A stretch of 64,000 nucleotides of DNA from Vicia villosa. Lineage: Eukaryota; Streptophyta; Magnoliopsida; Fabales; Fabaceae. Of this stretch, positions 50,870 to 63,062 are shown piece by piece (the stretch's first letter is position 1; the number at the start of each line of letters is the position of its first letter). Below the pieces are notes generated by a model. It was not told the DNA's origin. It made no database searches and saw only the letters and a list, made by a program, of their open reading frames with translations. Position numbers and translations under genes: made by a program. The stretch covers positions 11,042,646 to 11,106,645 of the forward strand of contig NC_081182.1 of assembly GCF_029867415.1 (NCBI RefSeq). The letters are read 5' to 3'.

Positions 50870-52491
50870 ATGGACATAATCAACCGGCCGCTAATTTAAA
50901 ACGAAGTGGAATACTTATTTATCTATAGGAGCTTTGTCTTCAGCTGTGGTTTTGACAAAGAAGCAAAATATTGAATAAGCATATAAAGCAAGATGTTGAA
51001 TAAGCAGATTCCTTGAAGTAGATATTTGATTAGCTTTTCGAATTTCATACTAGTAGATATCATGTTTGTTTGTACTTTATAGTCTGTATTGGTTTTCAGA
51101 TCAAAAGACATGGATACATTTTGATATTTGCTGCCATTCATATTGTGCTGTTTCTTAACAATTTGGAAACAGCTATCAGGTGTGAATGTGCAGAGTATAT
51201 GTATACAAACATTCACGGTGAGTTTGGCAAAATTATGATAAGTCTGTGTGATACAAAACATGCACTGTGTCCCTTTGTAGGTTCGTTAATTTAGTACTAC
51301 CTTTTCTCACTACGTGATTATGTTCCAATTCTTTCTTTCTAGGATCTTATTCTTCTTTTTCTTATTCTCTTATTCTTTCTTTTTTTATTCATTCATTTTA
51401 TTTTTTCAAAGTCTAGTTTTTCTTCTTTTTCTTCTTCTTCTTCTTCTTCTTTTATTCATTCATTTTATTTTTTGAAAGTCTAGTTTTTCTTCTTTTTCTT
51501 ATTCTTCTTTATTAATTCATTCATTTTATTTTTTAAAAGTCTAGTTTTCAGTGGACCCATGGGGGATTACCTCCCATAAAATTTCTCCATGTTTTCTATG
51601 GGAACAATTTAAATCAATCAATTTTATTTTTAATATTTAAACTTTTTTTTTAATGGTGAAGATTTTCACTGGATCCTCTTTCATTCTCAGGGGAGGACCG
51701 GGTTAGTGTTAATTAGTACCTTTTCTTTAAATATATATATGTTTTTGAATTTTTTTCTTTTCCATTTTGTGTAAGATTTAAAAAAATTGAAATTCTATCA
51801 AAGTCCTAATAAAAATAACTTTTTACGTCTTTGATTTTTACGTAGATGAGACGGTAAGGGTTCTCTTATAGCTTAACAAGATATTTTTGGTTCGAATACA
51901 GTTATATGTGCGCAACATTGTTAATTTTTTAGAGAAAGAAAACGCTTTGCAATTCATTGCAGTTTTACCTAGTTCAAATGATTAATCTCTACAATTATGC
52001 GTTTTTAAAATTAAATAATATTAAAAAAGTCAAACTTTTACAATAAAAATTTTAACGTGTTAACTATTATAAATGTTAAATTTCACATCAATGTTCTATA
52101 AATACAACTGAAATGATAAGATAATTGAAATTTAAGATTACTACGTGTTTTAACCCTTTAACCCTCGTAACTATTTATTTCTTAAATATTTATGAATGAA
52201 AGCTTTATTGATAGACTCTTTAAGGGGGTAGCTTCCACCCTTATGTGTTTTTCCCTATCACCTGGAAAAGTCTCAAATACCCCCAGCATCTAAAGATGCA
52301 TCTCTAGATCTATCCAAAATTTATGCAGAATAAAATCAATGTATTATGCAAAATAGAATTTTAAAACACAAAAATTGTCCAAAAAATATCATCCAATTTT
52401 ATAATATTATGCAGTACGCTACATAAAAAAAGTGTTATATTGTTATATTACAACTAAAATGCATAAAAACATATGTCAATGTCTAAATCTA

Positions 52492-55400
52492 TTAGTGGTT
52501 CATTTTTTGATATTTCCTATTTTCTTCTTTTTCAATGTCACTCAACTTGATGAACTCTTTCATCCTTTCTAGAAAGTGATCCGACCAAGTTTCAGCGTCT
52601 TTTGAGAAATGTATCGTCCACTCCGATGATGTGTTTGGTATATGACATCCCGATTTCAAATAAATTTGAACAAAATATTGTTTTTTTCATAGCCAACCAA
52701 TACACATGTTGCGTTTGGATGAATTTTGAGGTGGCTTACTCTGAAGTGGAAAGAATGTTTTAGAGAAACCATATCGTGTTAAATCAATACACCCTATCAT
52801 AAGCACTTGCTATAAGGTGTCTCATTTCCGAAAAACGCATTCATTTTTCAAACAGAGTCAAACCAATAAGGTAATGAACTAGGGCATTGAGAATTGCATT
52901 GAAATTTTCTTTGATCTCATATAGCTTTGTGTATGATTCCATATGCATATTCATCAATTGTATAAGATGACGACGGACAAATAGGTAGTCAGCCTCTCTG
53001 TAATACGGTGAACTGACTTTATCGAAATGTCGCGGTAAGCAAGAGTCGCCACCGACTTTTATTTTATCCAAATATTAGAAAGGGTAAAAGAATAGGAAAA
53101 ACCTTTTAAATAAAAAACAGGGTTCGGGGGGTAATTATGCAAAGGGAAGGTGTAAGGCACCCTTTGCATCCATGGTTTTCCATGGGGCTCTTAATTGCTT
53201 TGCTCTTTTTCGTTCAGAAATGTAGAAGAAGTGAATATGGACTTTAGCTCGTAAATGAGCGTAGCCATTTTGAAGGTTTATGAGAAAGAATATGAAAAAA
53301 AAAAGTTTTTAGCCAGAGCAAGGCAATTAGGGGCAATTACCTTAATAATGTAGAAAGTAGTTCTTTTAGCCTTTCAGGGTGAAAGGGTCTATCCACGCCA
53401 TAAGAGGGCAGGAAGCCTTTCATTTGGAGGTTGAAGGGTCGTCGCAATGTCGTTCGCCATAAGACTGTCCCATGCCATAGGGAGGCAGGTAGTCAAAGGG
53501 AAGGACCAGAATAGACTTTCGTAGGCAACCGGAGGATACCTCAGCCTTTTCGTAGGCAATTTCCGAGGGTCGAGGTCATATTGGTGTATCTAAGGCAGCA
53601 TCATTAGGGTCTTATGACCTTTGCATAATCGAGGCAACATGGCTGAGGTATCCTCGTATTCGAGGGACATGGCTATTCTGCAAAAAAACACAAGGCAACA
53701 GGCAACAAGGCAACAGGCAACAGAGAGATTACCTAAAAGTGTGCGTGGGTGCAACAATCACGTGATTTGATTCAGATATTTATCTTATAATTAGTTATTC
53801 TAGGTTAATTACAAGCTTGCACTCCCTAGAATTACTAACCACATCAATTAATATTAATAATTAAAGCAATAATGGGGAAAGGGAAAATGAAACCAGCGGG
53901 GGGAAAGGGAGAATGAAACCAGCAGGTTTGACATAAGTAATAATTAAAATCAGAAAAAAATAAAAGAGATTAGATTTTAGGGTTACCGACTATTTGAGCT
54001 TTGGCGGTTGGCAAACCCTGAAAAGGTGGGAAAAATAGAAACAAAAAAGGGGTGAGTGCATTATCAATTCAATGGCAGATATCGCTAACCCTAATCAAAA
54101 ATAAAAAGATAAAAGAAAAAGGAATATAAATATATAAACTTAGCTTCGATTGAGAAAGTTGACAGTTAGGGGTTTCCTCGAGCATTGACTCTGATCATCA
54201 GAGAATTAACAGAAAAATCACAGGAAATGAGTGTATGAAAGTTCTTTTAAATTAGCAAGGCAAAATAAATAATTAAGAAATTTAAAGGCAAAAATAATAT
54301 TGTGTTAAATATAAAAAAGAAAGGGAAAGAGAAATAATAAAGGAAATTGAATCGGGACTTAGCTTTATGAAGGGCGTGGCGCACAGTCGGGAGGTATCTG
54401 AAAATTGCCCTGAAAATTCGACACAAAGAAGAGAAACGTTAGTGCATGAGTGATCTAATGAAAACCCTAATTAATGTTAAGAAAGAAAACGGCTAATCCT
54501 GATTAATTTTATGAACCCTAATTTAACTATCCTAAATTAGTTCTAATTATTTTAAAATAAATTATCCTAGCTATTTTACCTAATTTACTAATTAAAACTA
54601 TTAAAAATAAAGTGAATAACCTAATCACCAACTAAATTTAATTACTAAATAAAACTAATTAAATTAAAAAAACTTGTCATTCTATTAAAAGGATTTTGAT
54701 CAAAAAAGAAATTTTTTAAAAGGGTTTTTGTTTTAGTTAACAACATAATTGTAAAAAAAAAGAAGTAAAAGAATAAAGAAAAAGAAAGAAAAGTTAAAAA
54801 ACTTAGCGTTAATATTCCTGTGCGTGACGCCTTTGAGGGAGTATGGTAGGGATGCGCCCTGGTCCTCACGATCTTAAGGCGTATGGAGATCCAATGGTTG
54901 AAACATGGAGTGTATCGTGAGCCTTTGTGTGAGTGCAGGTACCAGATCACAAAATTCAGTTATGTAGAAAAATAAAGCGTTGAGGGTAGAGTTCGAACCC
55001 AGGCCCTCACGCTTATACTTCCAACATGTTCACCAACAAGCTGCACTCATATGTTGTTAGTTTTAATAACTTATAAATAATATAAAAAACAAACGAATAT
55101 TTGAAAATCCCACAAGCGCGCGCTGAAGAGCCTTATTCTTCCTCGTAGAACAAGCAGACCTATACCAACGGTTTTAGCGTCGTGGCTGTTACCTATAGCG
55201 ACGGACTGCAACTTTCAAGATAAGAAATACACAATATAAATTCATTGTAAGGCCATATATTGGATCGTGATAACCCCCTGAGTATGATTGCACCATTAAT
55301 TTGGTCCAATTTCACCTTGTTTGAGAAACCCTAATTTCAGAGCTTCCAAACCTAACCATGGTGATTCACGCTTCCTGTACTTAAAATCAAATTAAACGGT

Positions 55401-57500
55401 ACAGAAAGTTCACAAATGTCATCACGAACATGAATGCATGATCAAATTCAATTCATAATGCATATATGGCCGAAATCGAAAATCAAGCTTTTGTTCAAAC
55501 CGTGAATGCTAGGGTCGCGACTCTAGAGGCGTAGATGGCTTGTAACGATCCATAATGATTCAGGAAAGATCGAAGAATTGATCTTGATGCTGGGGATGGC
55601 TTGAATCCGCCTAAAAACTCTTATGCTATCTCCCTTGGTTCTACGAGTTTTTTTTGTCTTAAGCAGAGTTTCTGCAGTCCGAATCCCCCTTAGGGCTTGA
55701 TAATTCTTGTGTATATATAGAGCCTCAAATTAGGTCAAGAGTTATGGTTTAAATCTTTGTAATTTTAGTCATGAAGATTTGATTTAGAATCAAAATTCCA
55801 ACTTGCCATTTTAGTCTAGATTTTGCTTGGAAATAAACCTCACACGGTTTGCAACCTTTTGGACAGCCAATATCACCTAAATCCAAGCCCATATGTTTTT
55901 AGAGAATTTATTTCATAATTTTATTTAATTTATCTTTGAACTTCTTATGAATAAAAATAAGAAATAAAACCATGAGGAAATATGAAGGAATTTGGAAGCC
56001 CTATAAAAGGTCAAGGGTCGGTTTAGAGTCCTAATGATGGACCCATGAGTCAAAAAAAATGCAACTTTTTCCAATGTTGACTTCCATGCATCTCTCGAAA
56101 ATTGACCAAATTGTACAAGTCATATTTCCCTTAATTTTTATCAGATGGAGATGATTTTGTACCTTTTGGAAAGCCCAGGATGTCTCCTAAAAGTCGCTTT
56201 GGAACATATTTTTTATTTGGAGATTTTATTTTGATGATATTGCTCCTGACAAAAAATAGCTTTTTGCGATCTTCTAGAAGGACCTGTAATGTTTTGGCTC
56301 ATATCTCTTATGCGGAAGCATTTCTTGACCTTAGGCCCAACATCAAAGTTGTAGAGAATCAAATTTCCTTGAGAATGAGCTTTGGTTGAGGAATTTCTGA
56401 GAAAGTATGAGAGAGTTATGGCTGGTCAAAGTTTGGTTGACTTTTACCTAGAAACCCTAATTTAGCAACTTCGTACTTTTGTGGATTTATGACCTTTTCT
56501 TGCTCAATCATGATCAAACCTTGATCAAATGATGAATGACACTTCACAATGAGAATGTCGACAAAAAATCAAGAACTTTGACTATGATTTGACCATAGTT
56601 TGACTTTTAGGTCAACGAGTCGATTGTTGATTATTTGGGCCATTGAGTGAGCAATCTTTTGAATCAGGGCTTGAAACTTGGCATGAGGGTACTTTGAAGA
56701 ATATGAGAGGTTATGGAATACACTTGAGGTATCAGAAGTTCTAATTCCTTGATTAAATTCGAAACCCTAATTTAGAGGCCGTTGTTTATGAGAGAGACTG
56801 CATGCTTCATTCTTGTGTATCTTTGAGCATTTGAAAGTCAGATGGAATGAAATATGGATAAATGTGTTGGGCAAATTTTGGGGTATGACACTCTCCCTTA
56901 CTAAGCAAACCCAAAACAGCTCAAAAACCACAGTTGTCGTCACCTTCAACGTTTACAATCCGCTAAATGTATTTGTGCATAAAAAACAACATCTCTTCAA
57001 TGTGTTTATTTTTGGTAACAACGATGGAGGAGATGGTTTGCTAATGCGAGCTTCCTTGAAAACACTTTTTTGGGATTTTAGAGTTGGAGAATCTGAAAAA
57101 TGTAAGTCAACATGTTCAAAGTATGAAGGGCGCCCTCTCGTAGAGTTGTCACTTTGTGTTGGTTTGAACTTTTTAGGGGCACCCTTGGTTTTAACCGGTT
57201 CCACTATGTTTTCAAGTCTGTTGTTTCTGGATAGGAAATCTTCCTCGCTTGCTATTTAATGTGCAATTTCATTGTGTCATCACCTTACATGAATCTCTCT
57301 TGAATCAGTACTTCTCACTCGATGATGATATATATGTTTGATTTAACATCCTTCATGACACCATCAACATCAAAACGAAACATTTTCCAATGACCGCAAA
57401 TTTTATCAATATGTATTGGATTTTCAAGCCTCATTTTCTTTGAAATTAAACAAGCACATGAAAGACCGTAAGTCTTCCTAAGTGTACATTCACACTTTGA
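52492..57500 (-). pseudogene. MULE-type ORF with SWIM finger and OTU-like domain, split by a solo LTR
   Basis: Reading the minus strand from about 57500, there is a SWIM-like finger (CECTLRKTYGLSCAC), then RLENPIHIDKICGHW. A low-complexity linker follows (DNSTRGRPSYFEHVD, then KSQKSVFK), then IVNVEGDDNCGF at about 56926-56955. The last is the Asp-x-Asn-Cys catalytic segment of OTU cysteine proteases. The frame is interrupted at 56890 by the solo LTR and resumes at 52998 as ADYLFVRRHLIQLM, the next OTU helix. It decays with stops to a TAA at 52492-52494. Fusion of Mutator/FAR1-type proteins to OTU domains is known in plants. It is not functional here: stops, frameshifts and the LTR. Confidence 0.7.
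52994..56895 (-). mobile_element. 3.9-kb solo LTR with 5-bp TSD
   Basis: 52999-56890 starts TGTCATACCCCAAAATTTGC and ends CCGTATTACA on the minus strand, giving TG...CA ends. An exact 5-bp duplication, ctctc, flanks it at 52994-52998 and 56891-56895. No gag or pol is inside. The great length fits the long-LTR gypsy group (Ogre/Tat-like, inference). A single LTR with intact target duplication is what remains after recombination between the two LTRs of a full element. Confidence 0.88.
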
Positions 57501-58924
57501 GCTATACGAACTTGTTTTATCTGCTGCTTGGCTTCGTGAAAAATAAAATTCATTGACGCTTGAGATACATTGTCAACCAAATGTGAATAGAGGAAGTTGT
57601 CTTTGAATCAGTATTCTAACACAATAATGCTCCAACCAAAAGATGTATATGTTTTGTACCTTAAAATTTTCCCTCATTCTCTTAATCTTAGTTGGATTTT
57701 TCTTCTCATTCATATGCATACTCCATTAGGTCATAATACTCTATAATCATTCATTTCATAAGACATTGATAAAAAAAATTCTCGTGATTTTGGTTTTCCC
57801 TATTCAAAATGGATTCATTTGGTTCCTAATCAAGGGTTTGAATTCACATCATCATAAACATACCTCTTTGTCAAGAATTATTAAGATACAAAGTCATCTT
57901 CATCAAGATTTCTTAAGAGCACCAAATGCTTAGGATTTCCTCAAGGTTTCAATGGAGGATCTTATGAATTAGGGTTTTTGATGTTTCTCTACATCTCAAG
58001 TTACTTTCCTCATTATTATGCACCCAAGAGGATTATGGATCACTATTCATTGTGCTTGAGCTTGGCTATGGTTTTGAAATGGGGTGCATTGAGAACTAGG
58101 TTTTGTTTTCATGGCCACATTGATCATCTTTACTTCAAATTTTTAAACTTGATTATCATCTGAGGACTTCCTTGAGGCTTGTGAATACATTTCTTTAGAA
58201 TTGGTTAAGATCTTTTATTCAACATTTCATCAAGTTAAGAGGTTTGTTTTATTGATTGAAGTGGGAATCAAAGGTCCATATATTCATCATCCATCAAACT
58301 AGGTTTGTGCATGATTCTTCAATCAATGGTTTCTTCAAGTACAAGGTATATTGGGTGCTTGAGATTCAAATATGGGATTAAAATTTTCTTCAAGATGCAA
58401 ACATGGTGTATACATTGGTTTGGATCCATTTTCTTATTAAAATCATGAAATGGTCAAGATATGATTTAAAGTGCATTGATCAAGATTCTTTGACTTTGGT
58501 CAAAGTCAACTTGGAGTTAACTTTTAGACCAAAGTCCACTCAATATACACATATTCATGTTTATGGATTTCAATTGGTGGAAAAGGAATGGCATGGCAAT
58601 AACAACCAACATAATTAAAAGTTATAAATGTTAGATCCATGGTTTTATGATTGGAATAAATTTTAATAAAAGATGGTTCTTAACTGATGTTGAGCAAGAT
58701 GTTGTAACATCTTGACCAACTATCATGACAGGTTCTGTTGTCATGTGTTTCATACAGATGTTGAGCATGATGTCTTGACATATTGGCCTATTGTACATCA
58801 TGTGTTGTTGTTATATCTCTTGGGATATTTGATTTGTTTTTGTGAGATCATTTTGGATATATCTCATTAATATTGTACATTATTTATTGGAAGTGTAATA
58901 TTCTATTTTGTTTCTTGTCACAGG
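57501..58924. other. Repeat-like DNA, no gene named
   Basis: No domain is recognised. 58680-58870 has repeated motifs gttgagcaagatgtt / gttgagcatgatgtc and cttgacata, in the style of a copia LTR. It may belong to the copia remnant that follows. Confidence 0.4.
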
Positions 58925-61085
58925 TTGTGACTCGTTTTTATCATAGGTTACGAAAAGTGCAAATACATCAGAGTAGTCGAGTCCTACTCTGTGAAGAAAT
59001 ACTCGACCTACCAATCTTGCCTTATGTCTTGCCATCGACCCATCAAGATTGTGCCACTCCATATTTCTTCAGGAACCTTGTTATTCAATTTCTTGTTAGA
59101 GGACCTGTTCAAAATATAAACATCAATGGAAACAGCTTCATCCCATAAGGATTTTGGCAGATTCTTCTACTTCGGCATGCATCTCGCCATATCCAATATG
59201 GTCCTGTTTCTTCTGTATGCAATTCCATTATGTTGAGGTGAATAAGGAGCATTTACCTCATGATCGACACCATGTTCCACACAAAATTCTTCAAACATCT
59301 TGGATATGTATTTACCACTTCCATCTGTTCGCAAAACTTTGATCTTCTTCTCACTCTGGTTTTCGACAAGTATCTTGAATCTCTTAAAGATTTCGAATAC
59401 TTCGTCCTTTCTCTTGATCATATAGATCCAGAGCTTTCGATTAAACCCATCGACAAATGAAACAGAATACTTGTTTCCACCAATGGTTTGCTCTTCGAAC
59501 GATCCACATACATCTAAATGTACAACTTCGAGTATGCAGGATGATCACATTGGCATAGTCAAAACGAAGGAATTTCTGGATTGCTTTCAGACTAAACAAC
59601 CTTCACAAAGTTTGTCGGGCATCACAAGACTTGGTATGTTGTTTACCATATCTTGAATAATCAGTTGATTAAGTGACCTAAAATTCAAATGGCTAAACCT
59701 CAAATGCCACAACCAACTATCCTTGTGGCCGCCAACTGTTTTCAAGCATCGTACCTCTATCGAACTGATCATAGTCTTAAATGTCGAACAATTTTAAAGC
59801 TCTATCTTTCATGACAACTGAGAAACCTTTTTCGACCAGTTGTCCAACACTTAATAGATTGCACTTTATGCCAAGTACATATATCTTTGATCAAGGCTTT
59901 TGCTCTATTGATCCTTTGAAAAACAATGTTGTCATTACCTTTTGCTTGCAACGAGCTATTATCTGCAAGTTTGACTTTGCTCTTCTTTGACTCGTCGGAA
60001 TCTGTCAACCAGTCCTTTTGCCCATTCATGTGATTCAAGCAGCCTGAGTTGAGGAACCAGATATTTGATTCAACATGGTTATGTGCAATTACAACCATAA
60101 CCACCATATCATCAAAATCATCTGAATCTTGACAGGAAAGGTTTGCTCATTCGTCCTTGCCTTTTGTTGATCCTTTGTTTTTCTTGTACCAACAATTCTT
60201 AGCCAAGTGACCCTACTTTTCACAATTATAGCACTGCACACCTCTTTTCGAGGATTCAAAACCATATCATCGACCTTACCCTTGGGAGTATTTGACCAAG
60301 ACTTCTTGCCCTAAGTCTTGTCGATTTTTCCTTTAAATTTGTTGGAACCACCATTCTTCTTCCATGCCTGAGCCTGTAGTGCTTGTATCGGATCTTAAAC
60401 CCTTTTCCTTTTGAAAATTATAATCTCATGTGCCTCAAACAAACCAACCAAATCTTCCAATTGTAAGTTTTCAAGATTGTTGGATTCTTGAATAGCTACG
60501 ATAACGTGATCAAAGTGAGAGGCCAGCGTACACATTACCTTCTCAAGTATCATCTTATCAGTTAGGGTTTCACCTCAACTATCATGAGATGGACGAGATT
60601 CTGCACCTTCGACACATATCCTACAATCTTTTCATCTTCTCCCATATGCACCAATTCATACTACCATCACAAAGTTTGCAATTTGACAACTTTGACTTTC
60701 TCACCTCCTTCATGGTACATGACAAGAATATCCCATGCCTCCTTCTTCGATTCAGCATGAGAGATCTTGTAAAAATTCACCGAATCTACCGCCGATTGAA
60801 TGCAATACGCAACCTTGCAATATTTCTGGACATCGGTTGCATTTCGAGCAAGCTCAGGAATATCGTGTTCGACCATTGCTAGGTTTTCATGAAAATCGAT
60901 CAAAGACTTCATCTGCTTGCTCCATCGGTTCTAATTTTTTCTGTCAAGAATTGTAAGAGAATTCAAAATTTCGTTAGTAACATTCATCTTTACAACGATT
61001 GATTCACGTACCTTGGAAACACGATCGCTAACGTGATGTTCTAGAACATGAACCGAAAGCTCTAATCTCTAGATATCAATTTGTT
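58925..61085 (-). pseudogene. Ty1/copia gag-pol remnant, RT truncated
   Basis: On the minus strand, in order: gag (60912-60667, SHAESKKEAWDILVMYHEG); a zinc knuckle near 60230 (CYNC, then GHLAKNC, with a stop between); a protease region (about 60060) whose active site reads LNSGC with Asn for the catalytic Asp; GAG-pre-integrase (WLWHLRFSHLNFRSL, 59720); an integrase piece ([12 protein letters not shown] and [11 protein letters not shown], 59330-59180); and the first residues of reverse transcriptase ([10 protein letters not shown], 59010). The rest of RT and RNase H is missing. Several stops and shifts separate the blocks. A primer-site-like ttgatatctagag lies near 61080, and 61086-61494 may be its 5' LTR. 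Confidence 0.85.
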
Positions 61086-61221
61086 AATGCGTGAGACACT
61101 TTTAGTGAAAAAAAGAGAGAATAAAACAAATAAAAATTCTATTATTAAATTGAATTCTGTTATACCACATGAATTACAAACTATATTTATTTATATATAT
61201 AATTAACTTGTATCCTATTGT

Positions 61222-61252
<31 letters not shown>

Positions 61253-61494
61253 CCTAAAGAGGCTAACAAACTCTAATTAAACTTGAACTTCAATTACTCA
61301 ACTTAAATAATCCCAAAATTATCTTCCCTCAATCTGAGTGCAACTAGGGTTTGTACTAACATAACTATGTCTCACAACTTTTCAATCTCCAACCGTAAAT
61401 TTAAATCAATGATAGAGATTATTTAAAGTCGATTAAAACGAATGTAGTATAATAATTATTCAATCTCAAATCAATAGCAAATATTATTTATGAC
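61086..61494 (-). repeat. Possible copia 5' LTR
   Basis: Minus-strand ends TGTCATAAATAATATT and ...CGCATTAACA give TG...CA, directly abutting the copia leader. It contains a TATA-rich segment (tttatttatatatataat, 61187-61204) and an A-run of 24 at 61222-61245. No second LTR copy was found to confirm it. Confidence 0.4.
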
Positions 61495-62138
61495 ACCCGA
61501 ATCATAAATATGTATACATGTGAGGCATGGAGGCCCTCCATTGGTAGGGTAGCCCAATGAACTGTCTACCTCTTTTGAACTCCACCAAACCCAGTGCCTA
61601 GCTTAAAAGGGTCAAAGAACCCGAATCTGGTAACCTGCATTATTAATTAATAAAATTATTAAGTATTAATAATGCATGTTCGTGTTCACTTGCAACTTGG
61701 CATTCCCGCTACCTCCACGTGTTCATAATAAATGAAGTTCAAAATTAGACGCCATGCCCCAACAAAAAAGGCTCACTAATCTTTCTACCCTTTCTCTCCC
61801 TCTTTCCCCAATCTATTCATCAAATCATTATTATTTCTATTTTTGATTCATATATATTTCATTTTCTTCCAAAACCATATTACAACAAAAAACCAATTTC
61901 CGTTTCTCCGCCGGAGAAATCGATCGCCGCCACAATGCGGTAATCTCTATACCCTTCCGTTACGGCGATCCGTGGTAGTGAGCGTTTCGTCGTATTCCTC
62001 ATTCAACAACGCTCTCTATCACATTCCTTCTCTAAACTAAATCTTGCATTCTTACATCCCAACTTGTTGTCGTTTGTTTGATATTTCTGTAAAATCTTGC
62101 ATTCTTGCCATTAAAGGTAAACGACATCAACAACAGCA
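61495..62138 (+). promoter_or_regulatory. Upstream region and 5' UTR of the phospholipase D gene
   Basis: No ORF with recognisable similarity is present. The pyrimidine-rich, increasingly GC-rich stretch from about 61790 to 62138 is the probable 5' UTR. Confidence 0.45.
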
Positions 62139-63062
62139 ATGACTAAACAATCTGACTCCGTCGTTTACCTTCACGGTAACCTTGAATTGAAAATCGTCGA
62201 GGCTCGTTTCTTACCTAACATGGACATGTTCTCAGAGCGTTTTCGAAGATTCTTCTCCGCTTTCAATTCATGCAAAACTTCTATTTCTGGTCAAGGAAAG
62301 AATCACGAGCCACGTCATCATCATAATCATAAGATCATCACCAGCGATCCTTACGTAACGGTTTGTCTCGCCGGAGCTACGGTGGCGAGAACGAGAGTGA
62401 TTTCGAACTCGCAGTCGCCGAAATGGGAAGAGGATTTTAGAATTCCGTTGGCTCATCCTGTTTCTCAGGTTGAATTCTATGTGAAGGATAATGATATGTT
62501 CGGCGCTGATTTGATCGGAATCGCAACGGTTTCGGCGACGAGGATTTTATCTGGTGATAGTATATGTGATTGGTTTCCGATTATAGGTACTTTCGGTAAG
62601 CCGCCGAAGCCGGATTGCGCGGTTTTTCTTGAGATGAAATTCACGAGGTGTGATGATAATCCTCTGTATCGGTCTGGTGTTTCGCTTGAGGCGGATAGGT
62701 TTAACGTTGAGGATTCGTATTTTCCGGTGAGGCGTGGTGGATCGGTGACGCTGTATCAAGATGCGCATGTTCCGGATTCGATGTTGCCGGGGATTGAATT
62801 GGATGATGGTGTGGAGTTTCAGCAAGGGAAGTGCTGGGAAGATATCTGTCACGCGATCTTGGAAGCGCATCATTTGGTGTATATTGTCGGTTGGTCAATT
62901 TTCCATAAGGTGAAGCTTGTTAGGGAACCAACTAAAACCTTGCCTAGTGGTGGAAATTTGAATTTGGGGGAATTGCTCAAGTACAAATCACAAGAAGGTT
63001 TGCGAGTTTTACTGTTGGTTTGGGATGATAAAACTTCACACAGTAAATTTTTCATAAACACG
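62139..63062 (+). CDS. Phospholipase D, delta type, exon 1 (partial)
   Basis: Exon 1 gives 308 residues and ends in phase 0 at the donor ACG|GTACTT; the rest lies beyond the window. A C2 domain spans about residues 10-165 (LELKIVEARFLPNMDMFSE, SDPYVTVCLAG, SQSPKWEEDF, YVKDNDMFGADLIG), the calcium- and lipid-binding module of plant PLDs. Then come YFPVRRGGSVTLYQDAHV, GKCWEDICHAI, YIVGWSIFHKVKLVRE and LLLVWDDKTSHSKF, the start of the catalytic half; both HKD motifs lie in later exons. The NMDMFSERFRRFF stretch and the insertion before the C2 beta strand match PLD-delta better than alpha. PLD-delta hydrolyses phosphatidylcholine and phosphatidylethanolamine to phosphatidic acid at the plasma membrane. 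Confidence 0.9.

Larger units (their letters stand above)
47306..52797 (+). repeat. Tandem duplication, copy B (5492 bp)
   Basis: This is the second, near-identical copy of 41814-47302. Three bases, tat (47303-47305), lie between the end of copy A and the start of copy B and match neither source. Copy B ends at ccctat followed by cataagc, which is the original, undisturbed right flank. Confidence 0.97.

Noticed and set aside
53340..53720. Possible CRISPR-like or satellite array in the solo LTR
   Set aside because: Repeated motifs (gccataag...ggcagg, ggcaacagg) are few and irregular, and a CRISPR array has no place in a plant nuclear genome.
54960..55020. gagttcgaacccaggccctc, resembling a tRNA T-arm
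   Set aside because: No acceptor stem, D-arm or anticodon arm can be built around it. It lies inside the solo LTR.
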